DNA of 64,000 nt, taken from Caballeronia peredens. GTDB lineage: Bacteria; Pseudomonadota; Gammaproteobacteria; Burkholderiales; Burkholderiaceae. The notes under the pieces are model-generated. The model had not been told where the DNA came from. It was given only the letters and a program-made list of their open reading frames with translations, and searched no databases. Every line of letters starts with the position of its first letter. The stretch's first letter is position 1. The position numbers and the translations under genes are program-made. The stretch lies in NCBI GenBank assembly GCA_001544595.2, contig FCOH02000001.1, forward strand, positions 496,001 to 560,000, in the 5' to 3' direction. Below are positions 25,045 to 34,232 of the stretch, in pieces.

Positions 25045-25162
25045 CGAATGTGTAAATCGGTGCAAAAACGTCAGCGACTTGAAGGTGAGCATGCCATTCG
25101 AGCGCGAAATAATGGTTATCCCTAGCTCTCGATCAAAGCGCGAGATTTCTCTTGAAACCGAA

Positions 25163-25180
25163 TATGAGACCGGTTACATT
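25163..25180. promoter_or_regulatory. LacI-type operator-like site 4
   Basis: TATGAGACC-GGTTACATT has a right half identical to site 3 and a weaker left half. It is 50 bases upstream of the CoA-transferase start. The preceding AAACCGAATA also resembles part of site 2. Confidence 0.58.
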
Positions 25181-25230
25181 AAAATCACAACGGGCAGGAT
25201 GCCGGTAAAGAAAATGGAGACGACTCACAC

Positions 25231-26838
25231 ATGGAACGTATTTCCAGCGATGACGCAGCCGCACTGGTGCGCTCGGGCGATTCCATCGTAATCAGCGGAT
25301 CGGGCGGCGGGCACGCGGTGCCGGAAGCCTTGCTCGCAGCGGTGGAGCGGCGCTTTCTCGCGGAGCAGCAACCGCGCGGCATTACTTCGATCAGCGTGGT
25401 CGGCATCGGCGACCGTGCGGCACTCGGCGCGAGTCATCTGGCGCACGAGGGTTTGCTCAGGCGCGCGATCACGAGTGCACTGGTCGATTCCCCCGGCCTG
25501 GTCACAATGGCCGCCAACGACACGATCGAGGCATACACGCTGCCGCAAGGCGTGCTCTCCCAACTGATGCGCGAAATGGCCGGCGGACGTCCCGGTCTCA
25601 TCACGAAGACGGGCCTGGGCACGTTCGTCGATCCGCGTCAGCAAGGCGCGCGGCAAAGTCCGTCGACGGAAGAAATGCTCGTCGAACTGATGCAGATAGA
25701 CGGCGAGGAATGGCTGCGCTTCAAGCCTTTCCCGATCGACATCGCTTTTCTGCGCGGCACGACGTCGGACGAAGACGGCAACGTCACGATGGAACAGGAA
25801 GCCGTACTCGGCGAAATGCTCGCAATGGCGCAGGCCACGCGGCGCGCGGGCGGCATCGTCGTCGTGCAGGTGAAGCGCATGGCGCGACGCGGCACGCTGC
25901 CGCCGAAACAGGTCAAAATCCCCGGAATTCTGGTGGATTTCGTGGTTGTCGAGCCGGAGCAGCGGCAAACCTATGCGACCGATTACGACCCGAGCTATGC
26001 GGGCGAACTGCGCGTGCCGCTGTCGGACATTCGCGCGTTGCCGTTCGGTCCGCGCAAGGTGATCGTGCGCCGCGCCGCGATGGAGTTGTATCCGCACGCA
26101 GTGTGCAACCTCGGCGCCGGTATATCGACGGGCCTTTCCACCGTCGCCGCAGAAGAAGATTTGCTCGATTCGGTGATTCTCACCAACGAACAAGGCCTGA
26201 TCGGCGGGGCGCCTATCACGGGCCGCGATTCCGGCGGCGCGCAGAATTTCAGTGCGATGATCGAACAGCCTTCGCAATTCGACTTCTACGATGGCGGCGG
26301 CCTCGACCTCGCGTTTCTCTCGTTCGCCGAAGTCGATGCGCACGGCAACGTGAACATCAGCCGCTTCGGGGACAAGATCGTCGGCGTGGGCGGTTTCATC
26401 AACATCAGCCAGAACGCAAAGAAGGTGATCTTCAGCGGCACATTGACGGCGGGCGGTCTCGACGTGCAATGGGAGAACGGGCGCACGCGTATCGTGCAGG
26501 AAGGCCGGCATCGCAAGTTCGTGCGCTCGCTGGAACAGATCTGCTATAGCGCGCCGCTCGCGCACGCGCGCGGCAACTCGGCACTGTTCATCACGGAGCG
26601 CGCGGTGTTTCGCGTGAGCGACAAGGGACTCGAACTCGTCGAAGTTGCGCCGGGCGTCGATCTCGAACGCGATATCTTCGCGCAGATGGCTTTCCGTCCC
26701 GCCGTGGCCGTCGATGTGCACGAAATGGACGCGCGCATCTTCGCGCCGGGCCTCATGGGCATCAAGGAGGAAACGCTGGCGCGTGAACGGCGGCATCGTT
26801 CGCAGCGGATTGCCGAGTGGTACGGGAGCCGCGCATGA
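25231..26838 (+). CDS. Class I acyl-CoA:carboxylate CoA-transferase (YdiF/propionate CoA-transferase-like)
   Basis: A 535-residue protein that fuses the alpha and beta halves of a class I CoA-transferase. The N-terminal half holds SGSGGGHAVPEALLAAVERRFL and the glycine-rich MAGGRPGLITKTGLGTFVDPR segment. The C-terminal half holds NLGAGISTGLSTVAAEED and TNEQGLIGGAP. E320 in NEQG is the expected covalent glutamyl-CoA nucleophile. It would activate a free carboxylic acid using acetyl-CoA or a similar donor. The stop overlaps the next start (ATGA), so it is coupled to the AroE-like gene. Start ATG 25231 follows operator site 4 and a GAAAATGGAG stretch. Confidence 0.94.
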   Translation: MERISSDDAAALVRSGDSIVISGSGGGHAVPEALLAAVERRFLAEQQPRGITSISVVGIGDRAALGASHLAHEGLLRRAITSALVDSPGLVTMAANDTIEAYTLPQGVLSQLMREMAGGRPGLITKTGLGTFVDPRQQGARQSPSTEEMLVELMQIDGEEWLRFKPFPIDIAFLRGTTSDEDGNVTMEQEAVLGEMLAMAQATRRAGGIVVVQVKRMARRGTLPPKQVKIPGILVDFVVVEPEQRQTYATDYDPSYAGELRVPLSDIRALPFGPRKVIVRRAAMELYPHAVCNLGAGISTGLSTVAAEEDLLDSVILTNEQGLIGGAPITGRDSGGAQNFSAMIEQPSQFDFYDGGGLDLAFLSFAEVDAHGNVNISRFGDKIVGVGGFINISQNAKKVIFSGTLTAGGLDVQWENGRTRIVQEGRHRKFVRSLEQICYSAPLAHARGNSALFITERAVFRVSDKGLELVEVAPGVDLERDIFAQMAFRPAVAVDVHEMDARIFAPGLMGIKEETLARERRHRSQRIAEWYGSRA

Positions 26839-27641
26839 CGAACCTGCCGATCACGGGGCGCACGCGCATCTACGGGATCATCGGCGATCCTGTCGTGCAG
26901 GTGCGCTCGCCCGAAGTCTATACGCGCAAGTTCGCGGAAGCGGGCGTCGATGCGGTGCTCGTGCCATTGCATATCGGCGCCGATGACATCGAAACGGTGC
27001 TGCCCGCGCTCCTGCGACTGAAGAACCTCGACGGCTTGCTCGTCACGTCGCCTTTCAAGACTCATGCGCTCGCCATCGCCGACGAAGTGCATTCGCGCGG
27101 ACGACGCGTCGGCGCCGTCAACGCATTGCGACGCGATGCGCAGAACCGCTGGCACGCCGACATGTTCGATGGCGAAGGCTTCGTGCGCGGCCTGCTGGCG
27201 AAAGGGCATGCGCTGAAGGGCAGGCGCGCGCTCGTGATCGGCTGCGGCGGGGCGGGCGCGGCTATCGCGGTGTCGCTTGCGGATGCGGGCATTGCGCATA
27301 TCACGCTCTGCGACCTCGACCGGGAAAAAGCGCGCTCGCTCGCGGCGCAGCTTGCGGCATCGTGCGAAGGCTGCACGATCGTCGCCGGCGATGCGCGCGC
27401 GGACGACGTCGGGCTCATCGTGAACGCATCGGTCGTCGGCATGAAGCCGGGCGATGGCATGCCGGCGCCGTTCGAAACGCTCAGGAGCGATCAGATCGTC
27501 GGCGATGTCGTGTTGCGCGCGCCGGGCGAACCGACTGCGCTGATCGCGAAAGCGATCGCCTGCGGCTGTCCGGTCGTCACGGGTATCGACATGCACAATG
27601 GCCAGATCGACGCAATCCTCGAATTCTTCGAAAACGCCTAG
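26835..27641 (+). CDS. Shikimate/quinate dehydrogenase-like protein
   Basis: A 268-residue AroE-fold enzyme. The catalytic lysine K75 in TSPFKTH and aspartate D112 in MFDGEGF correspond to the Lys/Asp pair of shikimate dehydrogenases. VGAVNAL and the cofactor motif GCGGAGAA (136-143) are also conserved. The N-terminal substrate motif SxSP is changed to VRSPEVY, with Arg24 where the first serine is expected. The NTDG stretch is altered too. It is therefore probably not the biosynthetic AroE but a catabolic relative acting on another polyol acid. It overlaps the CoA-transferase stop by four bases. Confidence 0.9.
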   Translation: MTNLPITGRTRIYGIIGDPVVQVRSPEVYTRKFAEAGVDAVLVPLHIGADDIETVLPALLRLKNLDGLLVTSPFKTHALAIADEVHSRGRRVGAVNALRRDAQNRWHADMFDGEGFVRGLLAKGHALKGRRALVIGCGGAGAAIAVSLADAGIAHITLCDLDREKARSLAAQLAASCEGCTIVAGDARADDVGLIVNASVVGMKPGDGMPAPFETLRSDQIVGDVVLRAPGEPTALIAKAIACGCPVVTGIDMHNGQIDAILEFFENA

Positions 27642-27660
27642 AACGTGAGGGAAACACATC

Positions 27661-28341
27661 ATGTCCTTGCTGGGCAAAGCAGTCGTGCTGATCTGGAACG
27701 ACGTCGTCGCACAAGCGCGCGACGGGTTCTATGAATGGCACGACAAGGAACACATTCCGGAACGCCTTGCGCTCGATGGCTTTCTGCGCGGCAGGCGCTA
27801 TCGCGGTGACAATGCAAGCCCCGAATGGCTGACGGTCTACGAAGCGCGGGACATGGACGTGCTGACCGGCGACGCCTATCTCGAACGCCTCAATAATCCG
27901 ACGCCGCTCACGCGCGCATCCGTGGCGCACTTTCGCAATACGGCGCGCTCGATCTGCCGGATTGCCGAAACGCGCGGCGACAGCACGGGCGGCTATGTGC
28001 TCACGCTGCAACTGCGCACGGAGGACGATGCGGCCGATGCGCTGCAACGGCACGTCGCGGCCACGCTTTTTCCGGCGCTGCTCGAACGCGGCGACGTCCT
28101 CGCGGCGCATTTCTTCATCGCCGACGATCCCGCGAGCAATCTCCAGACCGCCGAGGCGAAAGAGCGCGCCTTCACGGTGCCGAGCCGCGTACTGATGATC
28201 GAAGCCGCGACTGCCGAAGGCATCGCGTGTTGCCGCGCGATGCTCGATGCGACGCACTGGACACGCTACGGCGCAAACGCCGATGCGAGCAACGTCTATG
28301 TGCTGGAAATCAGCCGCCTGTCGAGAACATTGCATATCTGA
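27661..28341 (+). CDS. EthD/DUF4286-like dimeric alpha-beta-barrel protein
   Basis: A 226-residue protein with two tandem ferredoxin-like halves. The first is LGKAVVLIWNDVVAQARDGFYEWHDKEHIPERLALDGFLRGRRYRG; the W-H-x-x-E-H pattern is typical of EthD-like and DUF4286 proteins. The second half is LTLQLRTEDDAADALQRHVA onwards. Members are often found in catabolic operons without a proven reaction; some bind or isomerise small keto acids. The context between AroE-like and FAH-family genes suggests a helper or isomerase role here. No function can be assigned from sequence. Confidence 0.82.
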   Translation: MSLLGKAVVLIWNDVVAQARDGFYEWHDKEHIPERLALDGFLRGRRYRGDNASPEWLTVYEARDMDVLTGDAYLERLNNPTPLTRASVAHFRNTARSICRIAETRGDSTGGYVLTLQLRTEDDAADALQRHVAATLFPALLERGDVLAAHFFIADDPASNLQTAEAKERAFTVPSRVLMIEAATAEGIACCRAMLDATHWTRYGANADASNVYVLEISRLSRTLHI

Positions 28342-28358
28342 AGAGAGGAGACACGACG

Positions 28359-29210
28359 ATGAAGCTTCTGCGCTATGGCAATCCCGGGCAGGAAAGACCC
28401 GGCATTCTCGACGATGAAGGCCGCATTCGCGATGCCTTCGCCGTCACCGACGACTTCGATCCCGCGTTCTTCGCGCGCGGCGGCATGAAGCGTCTCGAAA
28501 GCGTCGACATCAAGACGCTGCCGTTGATCGAAGGCAACCCGCGCATCGGCGCGTGCATTGCGAAGCCGGGCAATTTCATTGCCGTCGGCTTGAACTACGT
28601 GCAGCACGCGATCGAAACCAACGCGCCGATTCCGGACGAGCCGATTCTCTTCAACAAGGCGCCTTCTTCCATTTGCGGCCCGAATGATCGCGTGCTGTTG
28701 CCGCGCAATTCGACCAAAGCCGACTGGGAAGTGGAGATCGCACTGGTCATCGGCAAGCGCGCACATTACGTCAGCGAGGAACATGCGCTCGACTACGTTG
28801 CAGGTTATTGCGTCTGCAACGATGTATCGGAGCGCGCGTTTCAGCTCGAACGCGGCGGCCAGTGGGTCAAAGGCAAGATGGCGCCGACCTTCGGCCCGCT
28901 CGGGCCGTGGCTCGTCACGCCGGACGAACTCGGCGACGTGCAGAACCTGCCGCTGTGGCTCGAGTTGAACGGCAAGCGCATCCAGAACTCGTCGACCTCC
29001 GACATGATCTTCCCCATCAGGAAACTGGTGTCGTACATCAGCGAGTTCGTCGTGCTGGATGCCGGCGATGTCATCACGACCGGCACGCCGCCGGGCGTCG
29101 GTCTTGGCATGAAGCCGGAGCAATATCTGAAATCCGGCGATGTCATGCGCCTGTCGGTCGAAGGACTGGGCGTGCAGGAACAAACCGTCGCGCGGTGGGA
29201 CGAGCAATAG
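28359..29210 (+). CDS. Fumarylacetoacetate-hydrolase-family protein
   Basis: A 283-residue FAH-superfamily enzyme of the sugar-acid type; the start MKLLRYG and GILDDEGRIRD resemble 2,4-diketo-3-deoxy-sugar-acid hydrolases. The metal ligands E124, E126 (DWEVE) and D155 (CNDVSER) are present, along with the GLNYVQHA loop (H83) and the substrate lid FQLERGGQWVKGK. It would hydrolyse or decarboxylate a diketo acid with Mg2+ or Mn2+. This is the last gene of the LacI-type module, followed by a strong hairpin. The product name within the superfamily is uncertain. Confidence 0.93.
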   Translation: MKLLRYGNPGQERPGILDDEGRIRDAFAVTDDFDPAFFARGGMKRLESVDIKTLPLIEGNPRIGACIAKPGNFIAVGLNYVQHAIETNAPIPDEPILFNKAPSSICGPNDRVLLPRNSTKADWEVEIALVIGKRAHYVSEEHALDYVAGYCVCNDVSERAFQLERGGQWVKGKMAPTFGPLGPWLVTPDELGDVQNLPLWLELNGKRIQNSSTSDMIFPIRKLVSYISEFVVLDAGDVITTGTPPGVGLGMKPEQYLKSGDVMRLSVEGLGVQEQTVARWDEQ

Positions 29211-29223
29211 ATCGTTGTGTTCG

Positions 29224-29247
29224 CGGGCACTTTTCACGAAGTGCCCG
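29224..29247 (+). terminator. Likely transcription terminator after FAH-family gene
   Basis: CGGGCACTT-TTCACG-AAGTGCCCG forms a perfect 9-bp stem with a 6-base loop, 13 bases after the stop. There is no long U-run, but position and strength fit a terminator for the CoA-transferase operon. Confidence 0.55.
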
Positions 29248-29384
29248 GCTACGCCGTTGCCCAAAAGACGCACCGGGCGAGGAGAAGCGTGCAATCGAAC
29301 TTTGAATATTCGGATTCCTGATTGATGAAACAAATATTAAACACTTAAAGACATTCCGAATTTCCCTTCGCCTGCGCATGTCTC

Positions 29385-29412
29385 TTGCATTCCACCACGC
29401 CTAACATATTCT
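29385..29412 (+). promoter_or_regulatory. Candidate sigma-70 promoter of glgP
   Basis: TTGCAT (29385-29390) and TATTCT (29407-29412) are separated by 16 bases, in an AT-rich patch 38 bases before the glgP start. Upstream, ATTCGGA (29308-29314) and TCCGAAT (29355-29361) form an inverted repeat that could be a regulator site. Confidence 0.42.
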
Positions 29413-29449
29413 TGCTCAGAGTGGACCAGCCGAACGCGAGGGAACGATC

Positions 29450-31948
29450 ATGGGCCAGGTTTCCGCAACAGAGGCGGCGGCCAATGCCGAAGCTGCATCG
29501 CACGATGTGGCCGGCTACGCGTTTCAACATGACGTCGTCAGAAACCTGATTTGCCGTCAGGCGCGTTATCCCGACATCGCGACTTTGCAGGACTGGTACA
29601 TGGCGCTTGCCTTCAGCGTGCGCGATCGCATGCTTGCGCGCTGGGCCGCATCGACACGAACCTATGCGGCGAAGGACGTGAAGGTGGCCTGCTATTTGTC
29701 GGCGGAGTTCCTCATCGGGCCGCAACTCGGCAACAACCTGCTGAATCTCGGGATCGAATCCGAGGCGCGTGAAGCAATGCAGGCGCTCGGCCAGGACCTC
29801 GACGCGCTGCTCGCGATCGAGGAAGAGCCGGGCCTCGGCAATGGCGGCCTCGGCCGGCTCGCCGCATGTTATCTGGATTCGCTCGCCACCCTGGAAATAC
29901 CGGCGATCGGCTATGGCATCCGTTATGAATTCGGCATCTTCGATCAGGAGTTTCGCGACGGCTGGCAGGTCGAGAGTACGGACAAATGGCTGCAGAAGGG
30001 CAATCCGTGGGAGATCGTGCGTTCCGATGTCAGCTACTACGTGTCGTTCGGCGGGACCACGCAATGCACGACGGATTCGCAAGGCCGGCTGCGGATGAGC
30101 TGGATTCCCGCGCGGCAAGTGAAGGGCGTCGCCTGCGATATGCCGATGCAGGGCTATGGCGTGAACACCTGCAATATCCTGCGCCTGTGGAAGAGCGAAG
30201 CGGTCGAGTCCTTCGACTTTCAGGACTTCAATGCGGGCGCGTATTACGACGCGGTCGAGGAAAAGGTCGTCTCCGAGACGCTTTCGAAGGTGCTGTATCC
30301 GAACGATGAACCCGAGGCCGGCAAGCGCCTGCGTCTCGCGCAGCAGTACTTCTTCGTTTCCTGCTCGCTGCAGGACATGCTGCGCCTGATGGACGCAAAA
30401 GGCACGGCGATCGAACGCTTCGCCGACCTGTTCGCCGCGCAACTCAACGATACCCATCCGTCCGTCGCGGTGGCCGAACTGATGCGTTTGCTCGTCGACG
30501 ATCGTCTGCTTTCGTGGGAAGCGGCCTGGGATATCACGCGCCGCACCTTCGCCTACACGAATCACACGCTATTGCCCGAGGCGCTCGAAACCTGGGGCCT
30601 GCCGCTGTTCCAGAGTCTGTTGCCGCGGCCGCTCGAAATCATCCACGAAATCAACCGGCGCTTTCTCGATGAAGTCCGGCGAGCTTATCCCGGCGATGAA
30701 ACCCGCATCTCGCGCATGTCGCTGATCGATGAAGCCGGCGACCGGAAAGTGCGGATGGCGCATCTTGCGACCGTCGGCAGCCACGCGGTCAACGGCGTCG
30801 CGGCGCTGCATTCGGACCTGCTGAAAGAAACCGTGCTGCGCGATTTCGCCGAGATGTTTCCGGAGCATTTCCTTAACGTAACCAACGGCGTCACGCCGCG
30901 CCGCTTCCTGATGTTGAGCAATCCCCGACTCGCCCGTCTTCTGAATGAGACGATCGGGCAGGGCTGGACAACCGATCTCGCACAACTCGACGCGCTCGCC
31001 GCCCACGCCGACGATGCCGCGTTTCAGGAGGCCTGGCGTGCGATACGGCGCGCCAACAAGGCGGCGCTCGCGGAGCGCATCAGGCAGACGACCGGCGTCG
31101 CCGTCGATCCGAACGCGCTGTTCGACATTCAGGTGAAGCGCATCCACGAATACAAGCGGCAGCATCTGAATGCGCTTTACATGATTACGCTCTATCGCCG
31201 TCTGTGCAGCAATCCGGATCTCGATACCGCGCCGCGCTGCTTCATTTTCGGTGGAAAGGCCGCGCCGGGCTATGCGATGGCCAAGCAAATCATCCGTCTG
31301 ATCACGGGCATCGCGGAAGTCGTGAATCACGATGCCGCGATCAAAGGCCGTATGAAGGTCGTGTTCTATCCGGATTTCAACGTCAAGAACGGACACTGGA
31401 TTTATCCCGCCGCCGACCTGTCCGAGCAGATTTCCACGGCGGGAAAGGAAGCATCGGGCACCGGCAACATGAAGTTCATGATGAACGGCGCGCTGACCAT
31501 CGGCACGCTCGACGGCGCCAACGTTGAGATTCGCGAGGAGGCGGGCGCGGAGAACTTCTTCCTCTTCGGCCTTACCGCGCAACAGGTGGAGGATCTGAAG
31601 CGCTCGGGCTACCGTCCCGCGGACTATGCACAGACCAATGACGAGTTGCGCGACGCGCTCGATCAGATTGCGCAAGGGCGCTTCTCGCGTGGCGACACGA
31701 CCATGCTGCGCCCGCTTCTCGACAACCTGATGCAGTCCGACCCGTTCCTCGTGCTCGCGGATTTCGCCGATTACGTCGCGTGTCAGGAGCGCGTCGCCGA
31801 AGCATGGCGAGACACGCGGCAATGGACGCGCATGTCGATCATGAATACCGCGCGCTCGGGCAAATTCTCGTCTGACCGTGCGATCCGCGAGTATTGCGAG
31901 CGCATCTGGAAGGCGCATCCTGTGAGAATCGATCTTGCCAGGTGCTGA
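29450..31948 (+). CDS. glgP: Glycogen/alpha-glucan phosphorylase
   Basis: An 832-residue glycogen phosphorylase, the normal family length. The PLP-binding site is conserved: EASGTGNMKFMMNGALTIGT, with K675 as the Schiff-base lysine. Other markers are GLGNGGLGRLAACYLDS, the glucan-site stretch QLNDTHPSVAVAELMRLLVD, and VTNGVTPRRF. It releases glucose-1-phosphate from alpha-1,4-glucan ends in the cytoplasm. It overlaps the start of glgX by 14 bases, forming a degradative operon. No glgA, glgB or glgC lies in the window. Confidence 0.97.
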   Translation: MGQVSATEAAANAEAASHDVAGYAFQHDVVRNLICRQARYPDIATLQDWYMALAFSVRDRMLARWAASTRTYAAKDVKVACYLSAEFLIGPQLGNNLLNLGIESEAREAMQALGQDLDALLAIEEEPGLGNGGLGRLAACYLDSLATLEIPAIGYGIRYEFGIFDQEFRDGWQVESTDKWLQKGNPWEIVRSDVSYYVSFGGTTQCTTDSQGRLRMSWIPARQVKGVACDMPMQGYGVNTCNILRLWKSEAVESFDFQDFNAGAYYDAVEEKVVSETLSKVLYPNDEPEAGKRLRLAQQYFFVSCSLQDMLRLMDAKGTAIERFADLFAAQLNDTHPSVAVAELMRLLVDDRLLSWEAAWDITRRTFAYTNHTLLPEALETWGLPLFQSLLPRPLEIIHEINRRFLDEVRRAYPGDETRISRMSLIDEAGDRKVRMAHLATVGSHAVNGVAALHSDLLKETVLRDFAEMFPEHFLNVTNGVTPRRFLMLSNPRLARLLNETIGQGWTTDLAQLDALAAHADDAAFQEAWRAIRRANKAALAERIRQTTGVAVDPNALFDIQVKRIHEYKRQHLNALYMITLYRRLCSNPDLDTAPRCFIFGGKAAPGYAMAKQIIRLITGIAEVVNHDAAIKGRMKVVFYPDFNVKNGHWIYPAADLSEQISTAGKEASGTGNMKFMMNGALTIGTLDGANVEIREEAGAENFFLFGLTAQQVEDLKRSGYRPADYAQTNDELRDALDQIAQGRFSRGDTTMLRPLLDNLMQSDPFLVLADFADYVACQERVAEAWRDTRQWTRMSIMNTARSGKFSSDRAIREYCERIWKAHPVRIDLARC

Positions 31949-34025
31949 AGCACACGTGCGGTCCGTCTATCGCACGCAGCCGGGCTCGCGCTTTCCTGTC
32001 GGCACGACGATCCTGCCGGGCGGTGTCAATTTCTGCGTGTTTTGCCCGCAAGCGACACATGTCGAACTGCTGCTCTACGCGTCGGAAGAACGCGCCGAAC
32101 CGTTTCAGATCGTCGCGCTGACGCACGAGGAGCACCGCACGTTCTTCTTCTGGCACGTCCTGGTGGAAGACCTTCCGCCGGGTTGCTGCTATACCTGGCG
32201 CGTTCACGGTCTGCACGACATGGCCCGGATGAGCGAAACGGCGGCGAGCCGCAAGGAGCTGCTCGACCCGCACGCGCGCGCCGTGAGCGATCGGTTCTAT
32301 CAGCGCCGGCATGCCGCCGATGCGAACGGATCCGGGCATGCGTCGCTCAGGGCCATCGTCACGGAACCGCTCGCCCGCCCGGATGACGTGCACGTCCGGA
32401 CGCTGCACGACGCGATCATTTATGAACTCCATGTCGGCGGCTTCACGCGGCATCCGTCCAGCGGCGTGCGTCATCCGGGGACCTTCGCGGGTCTGATCGA
32501 AAAGATTCCCTATCTGAAAGCGCTCGGCGTCACGCATGTCGAATTGCTGCCGGTGATGGCCTTCGACGAGCAGGACGTACCCGCCTGCGCCGCCGCGCAA
32601 GGGCTGCGCAACTACTGGGGCTACAGCACGCACAGTTTCTATAGCCCGCACCCGCGCTATTGCGTCGAACCGCAGCGGGCGCCGCAGGAATTTCGTGCGC
32701 TCGTCGATGCGCTGCATGCAGCGGGCATCTGCGTGCTGCTCGACGTCGTGTTCAATCATACGTCCGAAGCGGGCAAGGACGGGCCGGTGATCCATTTCAA
32801 GCTGTTCGCGAACGAAGTCTTCTATCAGCACGACGCGGCCGATCCCCGGCGCTATCTCGACTTCACCGGCTGCGGAAATACCGTCAACTGCAATCATCCG
32901 CTCGTGTCGGCGTTCATCCTGCGCTCGCTCGAATACTGGGTGCGCGAACTGGGCGTCGACGGTTTTCGCTTCGATCTCGCGAGCGTATTCGCCCGCGGCG
33001 AGCACGGCGAACCGCTCGCGACGCCGCCCTTACCGTGGGCGATGGAAGCGTCGCCCGTGCTGGCGCGCGTGCCGTTGATCGCCGAAGCCTGGGACGCGGC
33101 CGGCCTCTATCACGTGGGCGCGTTTCCGGGCATGGCCTGGGCCGAATGGAACGGACGCTACCGCGACGTGATCAGGCGTTTCGTGCGAGGCGATGCCGGC
33201 ATCATCGGACAGGTGTGTACATGCATGGCGGGAAGCGCGGACCTCTACGAGGAGAACGGCAGGTTGCCCCCGAACAGCATCAACTTCGTGACGTGTCACG
33301 ACGGCTTCACTCTGAACGATCTCGTCAGCTTCAACGCGAAATACAACGAGGCGAACGGCGAGAACAATCGCGACGGCAGCAACGACAACCTGTCGTGGAA
33401 CTGCGGCGCGGAGGGCGAAACCGCCGACCCGGCGATCATGCGCCTGCGGCTTCGACAGGCGCGCAACTTCATGGCGATCCTGCTCTTGAGCCAGGGCGTG
33501 CCGATGATTCTCGCCGGCGACGAAATCCTGCGCAGCCAGCGCGGCAATAACAATGCGTTTTGCCAGGACAATGCTCTGTCGTGGATGGACTGGCGGCTGC
33601 AGGATGACGCGCTCGACATGCTGCGCTTCGTGCGTGAGATGATCGCCCTGCGCAAGCGTCATGCAAGCCTTAGCCGGCGTCGCTTCCTCACCGGTCGATC
33701 CCCCGATGGACACATTCATCCCGATGTGGCGTGGCACGGCGAGCGCCTCGGCGCACCGGCATGGCACGATCCCGACGCACGTTTCGTCGCGATCACGCTC
33801 GCGGGCCGGGCAGCGGGCGACGCCATGCTGCATCTCATCCTCAACATGAACGACGACGCACGGGAAGTCACGCTTCCCGTCCTGGACAATCTCGGCTGGC
33901 GGCGTATCGTCGATACGGCGGCCGAACCACCGCGCGACATCGTGCCGGATGTCGAAACAGCGCCCGTCGAACGCGAGATGTGTCGCGTGCAGGCGCGCAG
34001 TGTCGTCGTGCTCGAATCGCGTTGA
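31935..34025 (+). CDS. glgX: Glycogen debranching enzyme
   Basis: A 696-residue GH13 debranching enzyme. An N-terminal CBM48-like domain (PGGVNFCVFCPQATHVELLLY) is followed by the catalytic barrel: DVVFNHT, the nucleophile region GVDGFRFDLASVF, the acid/base in IAEAWDAAG, and the transition-state stabiliser in NFVTCHDGFTLNDL. It hydrolyses the alpha-1,6 linkages of limit dextrin left by glgP. The longest frame begins with TTG at 31935, inside glgP; GTG 31956 would give a non-overlapping start 7 residues shorter. Neither has a strong ribosome site, so coupling to glgP translation is likely. Confidence 0.95.
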   Translation: MPGAEAHVRSVYRTQPGSRFPVGTTILPGGVNFCVFCPQATHVELLLYASEERAEPFQIVALTHEEHRTFFFWHVLVEDLPPGCCYTWRVHGLHDMARMSETAASRKELLDPHARAVSDRFYQRRHAADANGSGHASLRAIVTEPLARPDDVHVRTLHDAIIYELHVGGFTRHPSSGVRHPGTFAGLIEKIPYLKALGVTHVELLPVMAFDEQDVPACAAAQGLRNYWGYSTHSFYSPHPRYCVEPQRAPQEFRALVDALHAAGICVLLDVVFNHTSEAGKDGPVIHFKLFANEVFYQHDAADPRRYLDFTGCGNTVNCNHPLVSAFILRSLEYWVRELGVDGFRFDLASVFARGEHGEPLATPPLPWAMEASPVLARVPLIAEAWDAAGLYHVGAFPGMAWAEWNGRYRDVIRRFVRGDAGIIGQVCTCMAGSADLYEENGRLPPNSINFVTCHDGFTLNDLVSFNAKYNEANGENNRDGSNDNLSWNCGAEGETADPAIMRLRLRQARNFMAILLLSQGVPMILAGDEILRSQRGNNNAFCQDNALSWMDWRLQDDALDMLRFVREMIALRKRHASLSRRRFLTGRSPDGHIHPDVAWHGERLGAPAWHDPDARFVAITLAGRAAGDAMLHLILNMNDDAREVTLPVLDNLGWRRIVDTAAEPPRDIVPDVETAPVEREMCRVQARSVVVLESR

Positions 34026-34232
34026 CTATAAGATGGCGTGCTGGCATTGCATTGCACCGAGCGATGTCGCGTCTCGTTTCGCATTGTGATGGTGAGAAGG
34101 CGTCTTGCCTGGCTCACGCGCGAAGCATCGGCATCGTCAGGCAATGCGCTGCGCGCGAGCGGACAGCGACCGCACGAAGAACATCCAGGTCGCAGGCGCT
34201 TTGACGGGGACGACATCTCCAAGGGAATCTCC

